64,000 nucleotides of DNA from Flavobacterium tagetis (lineage in GTDB: Bacteria; Bacteroidota; Bacteroidia; Flavobacteriales; Flavobacteriaceae): assembly GCF_016735615.1 (NCBI RefSeq), contig NZ_JAERSF010000006.1, forward strand, positions 62,001-126,000. Direction: 5' to 3'. Shown here in pieces: positions 34,894 to 42,850 of this stretch. The first letter of the stretch is position 1; each line of letters starts with the position of its first letter. A program made the position numbers and the translations under genes. The notes under the pieces were generated by a model, which saw nothing but the letters and a program-made list of their open reading frames with translations, ran no database searches and was not told the origin of the DNA.

Positions 34894-35607
34894 ATGAGTG
34901 TAAACACCAAATATAGAACCGAAGAAATTGAAATAATGGACGATTTTTCGCTTGAAGGCGAAGAACTTATTGGTGCTTTAGATCAAATTGCTTCTATTAA
35001 TCAATTGCTTGGCGGAAACAAACTCACGCTTCACGGCATTAAAGAGCTTTTAAAAAAGGCTGATACTTCCAAAACGATTACCGTTGCAGACATAGGTTGC
35101 GGTAACGGAGATATGTTAAGAATGCTTGCTAAATATGGCAAAAAACAAAATCTAAATTTTAAATTAATTGGTATTGATGCAAATGCTTTTACGATTGATT
35201 ATGCCCGAAAACTATCTAAAGATTTTTCAAACATTAAATATCTATGTATGGATATTTTTAGTGAAGAATTCAATCAGCTAAAATACGATATTGTCTTATG
35301 CACGCTTACACTGCATCATTTTACAAGCAATCAAATAGCCGATGTCATGAATACTTTAAACAAAAATGCTTCAATAGGCATTGTTGTAAATGATCTTCAT
35401 AGAAGCAAATTGGCTTACCGATTATTCGAACTGATTGGTTTTGTTTTTAATCTCAACAATATGTCTCGAAACGACGGATTGATTTCGATTTTGAAAGGGT
35501 TCAAAAAAAAGGAATTAGAGAACTTGTCGCAAAAATTAAACTTAAAAAACTATTCCATAAACTGGAAATGGGCATTTCGCTACCAGTGGATAATTACAAA
35601 AATATGA
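34894..35607 (+). CDS. SAM-dependent methyltransferase of the type III PKS operon
   Basis: 237 residues of Rossmann type: TVADIGCGNGDMLRMLAKYG (motif I), LIGIDANAFTIDYARKLS, DIVLCTLTLHHFTS and a C-terminal KGFKKKELENLSQKL. Between flavoprotein and polyketide synthase genes it is the expected tailoring methylase, placing a methyl on a phenolic or enolic oxygen, or on carbon. Its stop overlaps the start of the next gene (ATGA). It begins at ATG 34894, immediately after the previous stop, so all three are translated together. Confidence 0.85.
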   Translation: MSVNTKYRTEEIEIMDDFSLEGEELIGALDQIASINQLLGGNKLTLHGIKELLKKADTSKTITVADIGCGNGDMLRMLAKYGKKQNLNFKLIGIDANAFTIDYARKLSKDFSNIKYLCMDIFSEEFNQLKYDIVLCTLTLHHFTSNQIADVMNTLNKNASIGIVVNDLHRSKLAYRLFELIGFVFNLNNMSRNDGLISILKGFKKKELENLSQKLNLKNYSINWKWAFRYQWIITKI

Positions 35608-36656
35608 GTGTAAAGATAATTACAGCTGTTAAGCAGCTTCCGCAATATTCAAGAACCACAGAAGAAATACTTCCGCTTGTCGATGTATGGCTTGAAGGTC
35701 AGGAAGAACGTTTTATCAAAAAAGTAAAAAAGATATTCGAAGGTGCTTCTGTTGACAAACGTTATTCCATCATGGAACCTTCAGAGGTTTTTACCGCTAC
35801 TTCATTCGAAGAAAAAAATGATATTTACAGTCGTGAAATGATTGTTTTAGGATATCAGGTTTTAGAAAAAGCATTAGAAAAAACAGGCTGGGATCCGCAG
35901 AGTTTAGATTACATTATCACCGTAAGCTGTACTGGAATTATGATTCCTTCGCTTGACGCTTATCTAATTAATAAAATGAAATTGAGACAGGACATCGTTC
36001 GTCTTCCTGTAACCGAAATGGGTTGCGCCGCGGGAATCTCTGGAATCATTTACGCAAAGAATTTCCTCAAATCAAATCCAGGAAAACGTGCAGCTGTAAT
36101 AGCCGTAGAATCGCCGACGGCAACTTTTCAGCTGAATGATTTCTCAATGCCAAATATCGTCAGCGCAGCTATTTTTGGCGATGGCGCTGCCTGCTGTTTA
36201 TTATCATCAAAAGAAGGAGATACTGGCCCTGAAATTCTCGATGAGCAGATGTATCATTTTTACGATGCAGAACATATGATGGGTTTCAAACTCACTAATG
36301 GCGGCTTGCAAATGGTTCTCGATATTGAAGTTCCTGATACGATTGCTTCGCATTTTGAAGATATTATCCATCCGTTTTTAAAACAGAATAATCTTGAAAT
36401 AAAAGATATTGATCATATGATATTTCATCCGGGTGGAAAGAAAATCGTCACAACTGTCGAATCGCTTTTTGCGGGATTGGAAAAGAATATTGATGATACA
36501 AAAGAAGTTCTCCGAGAATATGGCAACATGTCAAGTGCTACCGTTTTATACGTTTTAGAAAATATAATGAACCGAAATCCGAAAAAAGGAGAAAAAGGTT
36601 TAATGCTAAGTTTTGGCCCTGGATTTTCGGCACAAAGAGTTTTATTGCAATGGTAA
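35604..36656 (+). CDS. Type III polyketide synthase (chalcone/stilbene synthase family)
   Basis: 350 residues with all three catalytic residues: Cys141 in EMGCAAGISG, His275 in IFHPGGKK and Asn308 in YGNMSSAT. The C-terminal GPGFSAQ loop is the family signature. The enzyme extends an acyl starter with malonyl-CoA and cyclises it, usually to an alkylresorcinol, alkylpyrone or phloroglucinol. The dedicated ketosynthase, dehydratase and carrier protein encoded downstream suggest a long fatty-acyl starter passed from an acyl carrier protein. ATG 35604 overlaps the methyltransferase stop. Confidence 0.93.
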   Translation: MSVKIITAVKQLPQYSRTTEEILPLVDVWLEGQEERFIKKVKKIFEGASVDKRYSIMEPSEVFTATSFEEKNDIYSREMIVLGYQVLEKALEKTGWDPQSLDYIITVSCTGIMIPSLDAYLINKMKLRQDIVRLPVTEMGCAAGISGIIYAKNFLKSNPGKRAAVIAVESPTATFQLNDFSMPNIVSAAIFGDGAACCLLSSKEGDTGPEILDEQMYHFYDAEHMMGFKLTNGGLQMVLDIEVPDTIASHFEDIIHPFLKQNNLEIKDIDHMIFHPGGKKIVTTVESLFAGLEKNIDDTKEVLREYGNMSSATVLYVLENIMNRNPKKGEKGLMLSFGPGFSAQRVLLQW

Positions 36657-36667
36657 TTTGAAAGTTT

Positions 36668-37105
36668 ATGAAATTAAATGAAATAATAGCCCAACTTCCG
36701 TACAGCGAACCTTTTTTGTTTGTTGATGAATTGCTCCATGCTGACGAAAAAGGTATCACAGGAACTTATACCTTCAAAGAAAATCTTGACTTTTACAAAG
36801 GACATTTTAAAGATAATCCTGTAACTCCAGGTGTAATTTTGACCGAAACGATGGCTCAGATTGGAATGGTTTGTTTGGGAATATTTCTTTTAGGAAATGA
36901 ATTAGGAGAAAACACCGTAATCGCTTTTACTTCTGCAGATATGGAATTTTTAAAACCAGTTTACCCAAATGAAAAAGTGACGGTAACTTCTGAGAAATTG
37001 TTCTTTCGTTTTGGAAAATTAAAATGCAATGCCGTAATGAAAAATGAAGCTGGACAAGAAGTTTGCAGAGGCGTATTAGCAGGAATGATAACTAAAAGAT
37101 TATGA
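36668..37105 (+). CDS. FabZ-like 3-hydroxyacyl-ACP dehydratase
   Basis: 145 residues with a hotdog fold. GHFKDNPVTPGVILTETMAQ gives the catalytic His46 and Glu60 of FabZ-like dehydratases. It would remove water from 3-hydroxyacyl chains to give enoyl or, with no enoyl reductase in the cluster, polyunsaturated chains. No ketoreductase or enoyl reductase gene is present in the operon, so those steps must come from housekeeping fatty acid synthesis, or the chain stays unsaturated. Its stop overlaps the ketosynthase start. Confidence 0.85.
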   Translation: MKLNEIIAQLPYSEPFLFVDELLHADEKGITGTYTFKENLDFYKGHFKDNPVTPGVILTETMAQIGMVCLGIFLLGNELGENTVIAFTSADMEFLKPVYPNEKVTVTSEKLFFRFGKLKCNAVMKNEAGQEVCRGVLAGMITKRL

Positions 37106-38370
37106 AAAAACGAATTGTAATAACTGGTCTTGGAGTAACAGCTCCAAATGGTGTCGGAATTCCTGCATTTAGCCATGCACTGCAAAATAGCATTTCGGGT
37201 ATTCGACATGATGCTCAGTTGGAAGAATTGCAATTTTCTTGTCAGATCGCGGGTCAGCCTCAAATATCTGAGGAAATGAAATTGCAGTATTTTACAGAAC
37301 TCGAGCTTCGCGGATTTAATAGTACAGGAATTTTATATGGCGTTATTGCGGGTTTAGAAGCTTGGCATAATGCAGGATTGCCATTTAATGAAAATCCAGA
37401 TTGGGACAGTGGCGCCATTTTTGGAGCTGGCACTTCTGGAATAGATAAATTTCGCGAAAGCATTTATAAAATTGATGAACTGCAAGTCCGAAGATTAGGA
37501 AGTACTGTTGTTGCACAAACCATGAACAGCGGAGTGAGCGCCTATCTTGGAGGTAAAATCGGATTGGGAAATCAAGTTACAACCAATTCTTCGGCTTGTA
37601 CAACTGGAGCCGAAGCTATTTTGATGGCTTATGACCGAATACAATCTGGACAAGCAAAACGAATTCTTGCAGGCAGTACTTCTGATAGCGGACCTTATAT
37701 TTGGGGAGGTTTTGATGCTCTTCGTGTTTGTTCCTCAAAATTTAATGACAAACCAGAAGAAGGCTCAAGACCAATGAGCGCTTCAGCAGCAGGATTCGTT
37801 CCTGGTAGCGGTGCTGGTGCTTTTGTTATTGAAGACTTGGAAACAGCTTTAGAACGTGGAGCTGTAATTTATGCCGAAATATTAGGTGGAAATGTCAATT
37901 CAGGCGGACAAAGAGACGGCGGGACTATGACGGCTCCCAATAGCGCAGCAGTGCAAAGATGCATTAAAACGGCTATTGAAAATACAGGAATTAATCCAAA
38001 TGAAATTGATGCCATAAATGGGCATTTGACAGCTACAACAAAAGACAGTCTTGAAATTGAAAATTGGACAAAAGCATTGGAGAGAAATGGTGCTGATTTT
38101 CCGTATATTAATTCTTTAAAAAGCTTAACGGGCCATTGTTTAAGTGCTTCTGGAAGTATCGAAAGTGTTGCTTCGGTATTGCAACTTCACGAAGGATTTT
38201 TGTTTGGAAATATAAACTGTTCTGATCTTCATTCTGAAATTGTGGCGCTAATTGATCCTTCAAAAGTGCTTTTAGAAACTATTAAATTCAACCCAAAAAT
38301 AATTGCAAAAGCCAGTTTTGGTTTTGGCGATGTAAATGCATGTATATTATTTAAAAAATTTGAAAACTAA
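37102..38370 (+). CDS. FabF-like beta-ketoacyl-ACP synthase
   Basis: 422 residues of the KAS I/II type. The active site is complete: Cys166 in TNSSACTTGAEA, His308 in INGHLTATTKD and His345 in LTGHCLSASG. It would elongate ACP-bound chains and supply the acyl starter. It is distinct from the type III synthase in using ACP. It starts in a four-base ATGA overlap with the dehydratase gene and ends 1 base before the acyl carrier protein start, so the order ketosynthase, carrier, transferase is compact. Confidence 0.92.
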   Translation: MKKRIVITGLGVTAPNGVGIPAFSHALQNSISGIRHDAQLEELQFSCQIAGQPQISEEMKLQYFTELELRGFNSTGILYGVIAGLEAWHNAGLPFNENPDWDSGAIFGAGTSGIDKFRESIYKIDELQVRRLGSTVVAQTMNSGVSAYLGGKIGLGNQVTTNSSACTTGAEAILMAYDRIQSGQAKRILAGSTSDSGPYIWGGFDALRVCSSKFNDKPEEGSRPMSASAAGFVPGSGAGAFVIEDLETALERGAVIYAEILGGNVNSGGQRDGGTMTAPNSAAVQRCIKTAIENTGINPNEIDAINGHLTATTKDSLEIENWTKALERNGADFPYINSLKSLTGHCLSASGSIESVASVLQLHEGFLFGNINCSDLHSEIVALIDPSKVLLETIKFNPKIIAKASFGFGDVNACILFKKFEN

Positions 38371-38371
38371 C

Positions 38372-38626
38372 ATGGACAGACAAGAACTTATCGCAAGATT
38401 AAGAGTAATTATTAAGCCTTTTGCAACTAACACAGAAGCATTTGAAAACCTTACCGAAGAAACAGATTTTATTAAAGATCTGAATATCAATTCGGCCAAT
38501 CTGGTTGATATTGTACTAGACATTGAAGAAAACTTTGATGTTGTAATCGACAATGCCGATATGGAACGCATGCTTGATGTAAAAACTGCTGTTGAAATCA
38601 TCGAAACTAAACTAGCCGAAAAATGA
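38372..38626 (+). CDS. Acyl carrier protein
   Basis: 84 residues and acidic. The phosphopantetheine Ser is Ser41 in DLNINSANLVDIVLDIEENF, a variant of the usual DSL motif (NSA). The predicted pattern is four helices. It starts one base after the ketosynthase stop and its stop overlaps the transferase gene. A dedicated carrier inside a type III polyketide operon suggests that the starter chain is built and held on this protein. ATG 38372 is preferred; a longer frame from 38336 overlaps the ketosynthase. Confidence 0.88.
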   Translation: MDRQELIARLRVIIKPFATNTEAFENLTEETDFIKDLNINSANLVDIVLDIEENFDVVIDNADMERMLDVKTAVEIIETKLAEK

Positions 38627-39123
38627 TTGGAAACGACATTATAGATCTTGCGCAGTCACGCATAGAAAGCCGTTGGCAGCGCAAAGGTTTTATAGAGAAG
38701 CTTTTTACTGTCGAAGAACAGCGGTATATTAAAGATTTTGACAACCCTGAAATTATGGTATGGCTTTTATGGAGCATGAAAGAGGCGGCTTATAAAATTT
38801 ACAACCGCCAAACCAAAATAAGAGAATTCAGCCCCAAAAAGCTTTCTTGTTTATTGGATTCTTTAAACGCTAATTTGGCTTTTGGAAAAGTCAGTTGCAA
38901 TGAAAATGTATATTATTCTAAAACTATATTTTCTTTAGAAAGTATTCATACGATCGCAGTGGATGATCCAAAAAACATCAATAATGTAATTGAAGTTGAA
39001 AATAAAGAAATTATAAAAGACGAAAACGGAATTCCATACTTAAAAACTGACAATACGCTTCAGGATATTTCGATCAGCCATCATGGAAGATTTGAAAAAC
39101 GAGTAGCATTTTTTAGAAGATAA
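38623..39123 (+). CDS. 4'-phosphopantetheinyl transferase superfamily protein
   Basis: 166 residues. MIGNDIIDL is the N-terminal acidic motif and LLWSMKEAAYKIYN is the second metal and substrate motif of AcpS/Sfp-type transferases. It would convert the adjacent acyl carrier protein to its holo form. It is short for an Sfp-type enzyme and nearer AcpS-type in size. Its start overlaps the carrier gene stop (ATGA). It is convergent with the DUF488 gene just 3 bases away, without a clear terminator between them. Confidence 0.85.
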   Translation: MIGNDIIDLAQSRIESRWQRKGFIEKLFTVEEQRYIKDFDNPEIMVWLLWSMKEAAYKIYNRQTKIREFSPKKLSCLLDSLNANLAFGKVSCNENVYYSKTIFSLESIHTIAVDDPKNINNVIEVENKEIIKDENGIPYLKTDNTLQDISISHHGRFEKRVAFFRR

Positions 39124-39126
39124 CTT

Positions 39127-39477
39127 TTAAACATTTAATAAAAACTCTTTTAGTACGACGGCATGATTTATTTCTAGATCTTTTGCTCCATACAATAAAG
39201 TCAATGACTGTTTCTCAGCAATCTTTCTTAGACGCTCCACTTCTTCTTTTTTTGATTTTAACTCTTCGATATATAATTTAGAAAATTCTTCAAAACGCTC
39301 TTTTTTATGATCAAACCACAAACGCAATTGAGGCGAAGGCGCAATTTCTTTGTTCCATTCATCAATTGATAAATCCGTCTTCTTTATTCCGCGCGGCCAT
39401 AAACGATCTATCAGTATATGATACGTGCCGTCATTTTCCTTGTGATTGTAAATCCTCTTGATGTTTATTGCTTTCAT
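39127..39477 (-). CDS. DUF488-family protein
   Basis: 116 residues. The core IDRLWPRGIKKTDLSIDEWN, KEIAPSPQLRLWF, LTLLYGAKD matches the DUF488/YeaO family, whose function is unknown. It ends 3 bases from the phosphopantetheinyl transferase stop on the opposite strand. It is not part of the polyketide operon and no partner is evident. Confidence 0.88.
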   Translation of the reverse strand: MKAINIKRIYNHKENDGTYHILIDRLWPRGIKKTDLSIDEWNKEIAPSPQLRLWFDHKKERFEEFSKLYIEELKSKKEEVERLRKIAEKQSLTLLYGAKDLEINHAVVLKEFLLNV

Positions 39478-39637
39478 TTTTCTATCGAATGTTTAATATT
39501 AAATTTAATAAAAACGACTTCTTTATACACTTCATCTCTCTGTTTTTTTTGTAGTTGTTTGGAAAAGCCATGAACGGTTATTCAGAATATTCTTTATATT
39601 TGATATAGATTACATTCCAAGTTAATTCACTAGAAAT

Positions 39638-40432
39638 ATGAAATCAATGAGAATACTTTTTACAAAAACGGTATTATTTTTATTGCTCTTATCCTTATTT
39701 TCATGTGAAAATAAAAAACCGAAACCTGTCACAAAACCAGCATATAAAGCCGGTGTCATTTTATCTTTTGATGATGCTTATGTCGACGAATGGTCTGAAG
39801 CAGATCAAGCTTTGCGAAAATATTCTTGGAAAGCCACATTTAATGTCTGCCGAATTGATTCTATTGGAGCTCCAGAAATTAAAACACTTTTAGAAATGCA
39901 AAAATATGGTCATGAGATAGCTGGACACGGCTATCATCATTACAATGCAGTTAAGTTTACCCAAAAATATAGTGTTAAGGAATACATGAAGCAAGAAATT
40001 GATCCTATGATTATTTCCATGAAAAAGAAAGCTTTCAACGTTACTTCTTTTGCGTATCCATACGGAGAACGATCAGATTCTTTAGATCAGGCTTTATCTC
40101 CTTTATTCAAAATCATAAGAGGAAGAGCATTTGGAGGCGAAATTCCAGAAAAACAGGATAGCTATTTTAATAATTCTAAAATTGTATTTGCATTTGATAT
40201 TGACAACAGTCACGTTCATTTCAGCATTCCTTATTTGCTTGAATTATTAGATTTTGCCAAAAAGAATAATAAGATCCTAATTTTATGTGGCCATAAACCA
40301 GTTAAGGAAATAACTGAAAATTATCAGACCAAAATAGAAACCTTAGAATTCATTTGTAAATACATGAAATTGAATGATCTTAAGTTCTACCGCCTTTCAG
40401 ATTTAGATAATCTGCTTCCGCCTCAGCTTTAA
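39638..40432 (+). CDS. Polysaccharide deacetylase-family lipoprotein
   Basis: 264 residues. Lipoprotein signal LLLLSLFSC places Cys at about 23. The NodB-like region has ILSFDDAYVDEW (catalytic DD), HEIAGHGYHHYN (metal His pair) and FAYPYGERSD. It would remove acetyl groups from a polysaccharide or act as a related carbohydrate esterase, at the envelope. It is 24 bp before the next gene, so they probably form an operon. Confidence 0.88.
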   Translation: MKSMRILFTKTVLFLLLLSLFSCENKKPKPVTKPAYKAGVILSFDDAYVDEWSEADQALRKYSWKATFNVCRIDSIGAPEIKTLLEMQKYGHEIAGHGYHHYNAVKFTQKYSVKEYMKQEIDPMIISMKKKAFNVTSFAYPYGERSDSLDQALSPLFKIIRGRAFGGEIPEKQDSYFNNSKIVFAFDIDNSHVHFSIPYLLELLDFAKKNNKILILCGHKPVKEITENYQTKIETLEFICKYMKLNDLKFYRLSDLDNLLPPQL

Positions 40433-40456
40433 TCCGTAAAATTTAAAATATAAATA

Positions 40457-41584
40457 ATGAAGATATATCTTGTTTTTATGCTTGCTGCCGTAGCCGTTTG
40501 TCAGGCTCAAGTAAAAAATCCTGTACTCAAAGCTTCTTCAAAAATCTGCTATATCAAAGAAGGCAATGAAGAAAAAACAAAATGGTATTTAGATCCAAAA
40601 GCGAAACCAGATTTATACGTTACAAATAAAAGTCCGAAAGAGAAAATTGTTGCTTTTTATACTAATGAAGATTCTATCAGCATAAAATTAAAACCTGGAA
40701 AAAAGTTTGATTTTACAGTTCTTTTAAACAATACCGATACTTGTTTTACACGCGTTGAATGTCCGCCTTTAAAAAACTTTTCAAAACTTAAACCTGAGAT
40801 TCACGATACAATTCCATTTGTGCTTTCAGAGTATAACAATATCATTTTTAAAGTAAAATTAGACGATAAAGAAACTCTTGACTTAAAATTTGATTCAGGA
40901 ACTAGTGATTTTCTTTTAACAAATGAAATACTCAATCAGCTAAAATTAAATAGTTTAAAAGGTCATAGTTTTAAACTAGGCAATCAAATCTGGAAAAATC
41001 AGGAGATTTTTCCTGTCGAATTATCTGGACAAGGAACTGTGGGCCGTTTTGGATGGAATTTATTTGATGGAAAAATAGTAGAAATCGATTATGATAAAAA
41101 GATCTTTATAATTCATTCTAAACTATCAAAACGAAACAAAGAGTACACGAAACTTGATATGGAATTTACTCGTACTCTATTTTGTATTCAAGGAAATCTT
41201 CAAATAAACAATACTGCTTATAAAGGACGTTTTCTTTTTGATAATGGCTATCAGCGTACCGTAATGCTCGATCAGCAAATCATGAGGGAACAGCAATATC
41301 CAAAAGAAAGTTTACCTGTTATCAAAAAAGTTATTTTAAAGAACGGACAAGGAGAAGAAATTCCGGTTATAACGGTAAAAAACGAAAAATTTTATTTAGG
41401 CGATTTATGTTTAAATGATGTGCCAGTACAATTGCTAGCGACAGGTAATCCGGCTCAATTCAAAACCCATATTCTTGGCAACGAAGTTTTAAAAAGATTT
41501 AATACCATTTTGGACTTTCAGGAAAACAAAGTGTACTTAAAACCCAATTCTTTATGGAATGAGTCTTATACTGAAGGCTCTTGA
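40457..41584 (+). CDS. Secreted retropepsin-like aspartyl protease-fold protein
   Basis: 375 residues with a signal peptide (LVFMLAAVAVCQAQ). Two segments look like the paired lobes of a retropepsin/pepsin-like fold: LDLKFDSGTSDFLLTNEILN and GRFLFDNGYQRTVMLDQQI. The first has the active-site-like D-S-G; the second has D-N-G in place of D-S/T-G, so catalytic activity is uncertain. It follows the deacetylase gene at 24 bp and is followed by a terminator at 41608-41648. Confidence 0.7.
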   Translation: MKIYLVFMLAAVAVCQAQVKNPVLKASSKICYIKEGNEEKTKWYLDPKAKPDLYVTNKSPKEKIVAFYTNEDSISIKLKPGKKFDFTVLLNNTDTCFTRVECPPLKNFSKLKPEIHDTIPFVLSEYNNIIFKVKLDDKETLDLKFDSGTSDFLLTNEILNQLKLNSLKGHSFKLGNQIWKNQEIFPVELSGQGTVGRFGWNLFDGKIVEIDYDKKIFIIHSKLSKRNKEYTKLDMEFTRTLFCIQGNLQINNTAYKGRFLFDNGYQRTVMLDQQIMREQQYPKESLPVIKKVILKNGQGEEIPVITVKNEKFYLGDLCLNDVPVQLLATGNPAQFKTHILGNEVLKRFNTILDFQENKVYLKPNSLWNESYTEGS

Positions 41585-41607
41585 AAGACAATCACTATAG
41601 AAAACTA

Positions 41608-41648
41608 AAGAATCCAATTTTAAAACCGACAACTTGAATTGGATTCTT
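41608..41648 (+). terminator. Terminator after the aspartyl-protease-like gene
   Basis: AAGAATCCAATT (41608-41619) pairs with AATTGGATTCTT (41637-41648), followed by a T run. Confidence 0.88.
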
Positions 41649-41696
41649 TTTTTGTATTTTTAATCATTCATAAGCTTTTCTATTACCTGATTTAAA

Positions 41697-42770
41697 ATGC
41701 TAAAAGAAAGAACATTCAGAGTTTTATTTTTGACAATCTTTATTCTTTTTACGATTCCGACTTGCTACGGACAGTATAAGATTTCGGGTTATATTGATGC
41801 AGAACAAAAAAACAAAATCATCTATTTGAGTCTGCTGAAATACGACGAGGAAACTATGATTACCGAAAATCAGATTCTTTTTTCGACTCAGACCGATAGC
41901 TCAGGTTATTTTGAATTTAAAGGACAGCTCTTGTCTGAAAAAGACAAACTTTACCGCATTCATTCCAATATTAATACAATAAAAGGATTGCAATTGGTTA
42001 GTGATAACGAGAAGAGCAATTATTACAATTTTATATTTTCTAATAGAGATACAATTTATTTCTCTAAATCTGGTAACAATTGGTTTAGCGAATCCAAAAA
42101 CAGTAATTTGGCAGATAAAGAATGGAGAAAACTAAAGTCTTTTGAAGAGAGTTTAGAGAAAAATAATGCTCAAATCAAAAACAAGGAAGCACAGCAACAG
42201 GCCGCAAATGATTTTGCTGAAAAAGTGAAAGCATATAGCGAAAAGAACCTTAAGCACCCTTTGTTAAAACTTTTAGCATTTTCGGATATTAAACGAAATG
42301 ATTTTAATCTAAAAAACGATTTTGAAAAAAATGAGCCGTTTTATGATGCAGTTTCAAACACATTGAAAAATTACTATGGAGAAACCTCTTATTATCTCCA
42401 ATATCAAGATGAAATTTCAAAAATTTCCAATGTCATTTTACAGCAAAAATATGCCTTTCAGAAAAAGTTGAATTATACCTTGGGTACACTAGTTTTGATT
42501 TTGACTTTTATTTCTATTTATCAATTCAGAAAATTAAAAGCTTTTAAACCTAAAAAAGCGATACAAGGAACTTCAAGTCTGGCATTGACCAATCAGGAAG
42601 AAAAAATTACCAAATTGATTTTAGAAGATAAATCGAACAAAGAAATTGCCGATGAACTTTTTATCTCGCTAAGTACGGTAAAAACCCATATTCGAAATCT
42701 TTATGCGAAATTGGATGTAGCAAACCGTCATGAATTGACAGCTAAATTGAAAAATCATCCTTGGGATTAG
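41697..42770 (+). CDS. Membrane-anchored LuxR-type regulator
   Basis: 357 residues. A signal peptide (FLTIFILFTIPTCYGQ) leads to a non-cytoplasmic domain of about 240 residues that begins like a CarboxypepD_reg or DUF4369-type sandwich (KISGYIDAEQKNKIIYLSLL). A single helix near residues 258-276 (LGTLVLILTFISIYQF) crosses the membrane. The C-terminal 60 residues are a LuxR/GerE HTH (LTNQEEKITKLILEDKSNKE, then LSTVKTHIRNLYAKLDVANR). This is a one-component membrane sensor with a DNA-binding tail. The target is not known; the adjacent metallopeptidase-like gene is a candidate. Confidence 0.88.
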   Translation: MLKERTFRVLFLTIFILFTIPTCYGQYKISGYIDAEQKNKIIYLSLLKYDEETMITENQILFSTQTDSSGYFEFKGQLLSEKDKLYRIHSNINTIKGLQLVSDNEKSNYYNFIFSNRDTIYFSKSGNNWFSESKNSNLADKEWRKLKSFEESLEKNNAQIKNKEAQQQAANDFAEKVKAYSEKNLKHPLLKLLAFSDIKRNDFNLKNDFEKNEPFYDAVSNTLKNYYGETSYYLQYQDEISKISNVILQQKYAFQKKLNYTLGTLVLILTFISIYQFRKLKAFKPKKAIQGTSSLALTNQEEKITKLILEDKSNKEIADELFISLSTVKTHIRNLYAKLDVANRHELTAKLKNHPWD

Positions 42771-42816
42771 TCCCAATCTCAGCCTCTTCGTAACTAATTT
42801 TCCAAATTCCGCGATC

Positions 42817-42824
42817 TAATTTTG
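42817..42824 (+). promoter_or_regulatory. -7 element of the 42851 gene
   Basis: TAATTTTG is an exact TAnnTTTG match 26 bases before ATG 42851. The -33 region is weak. Confidence 0.45.
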
Positions 42825-42850
42825 TTTCCGAAATCTTAAATCAATCGGAA

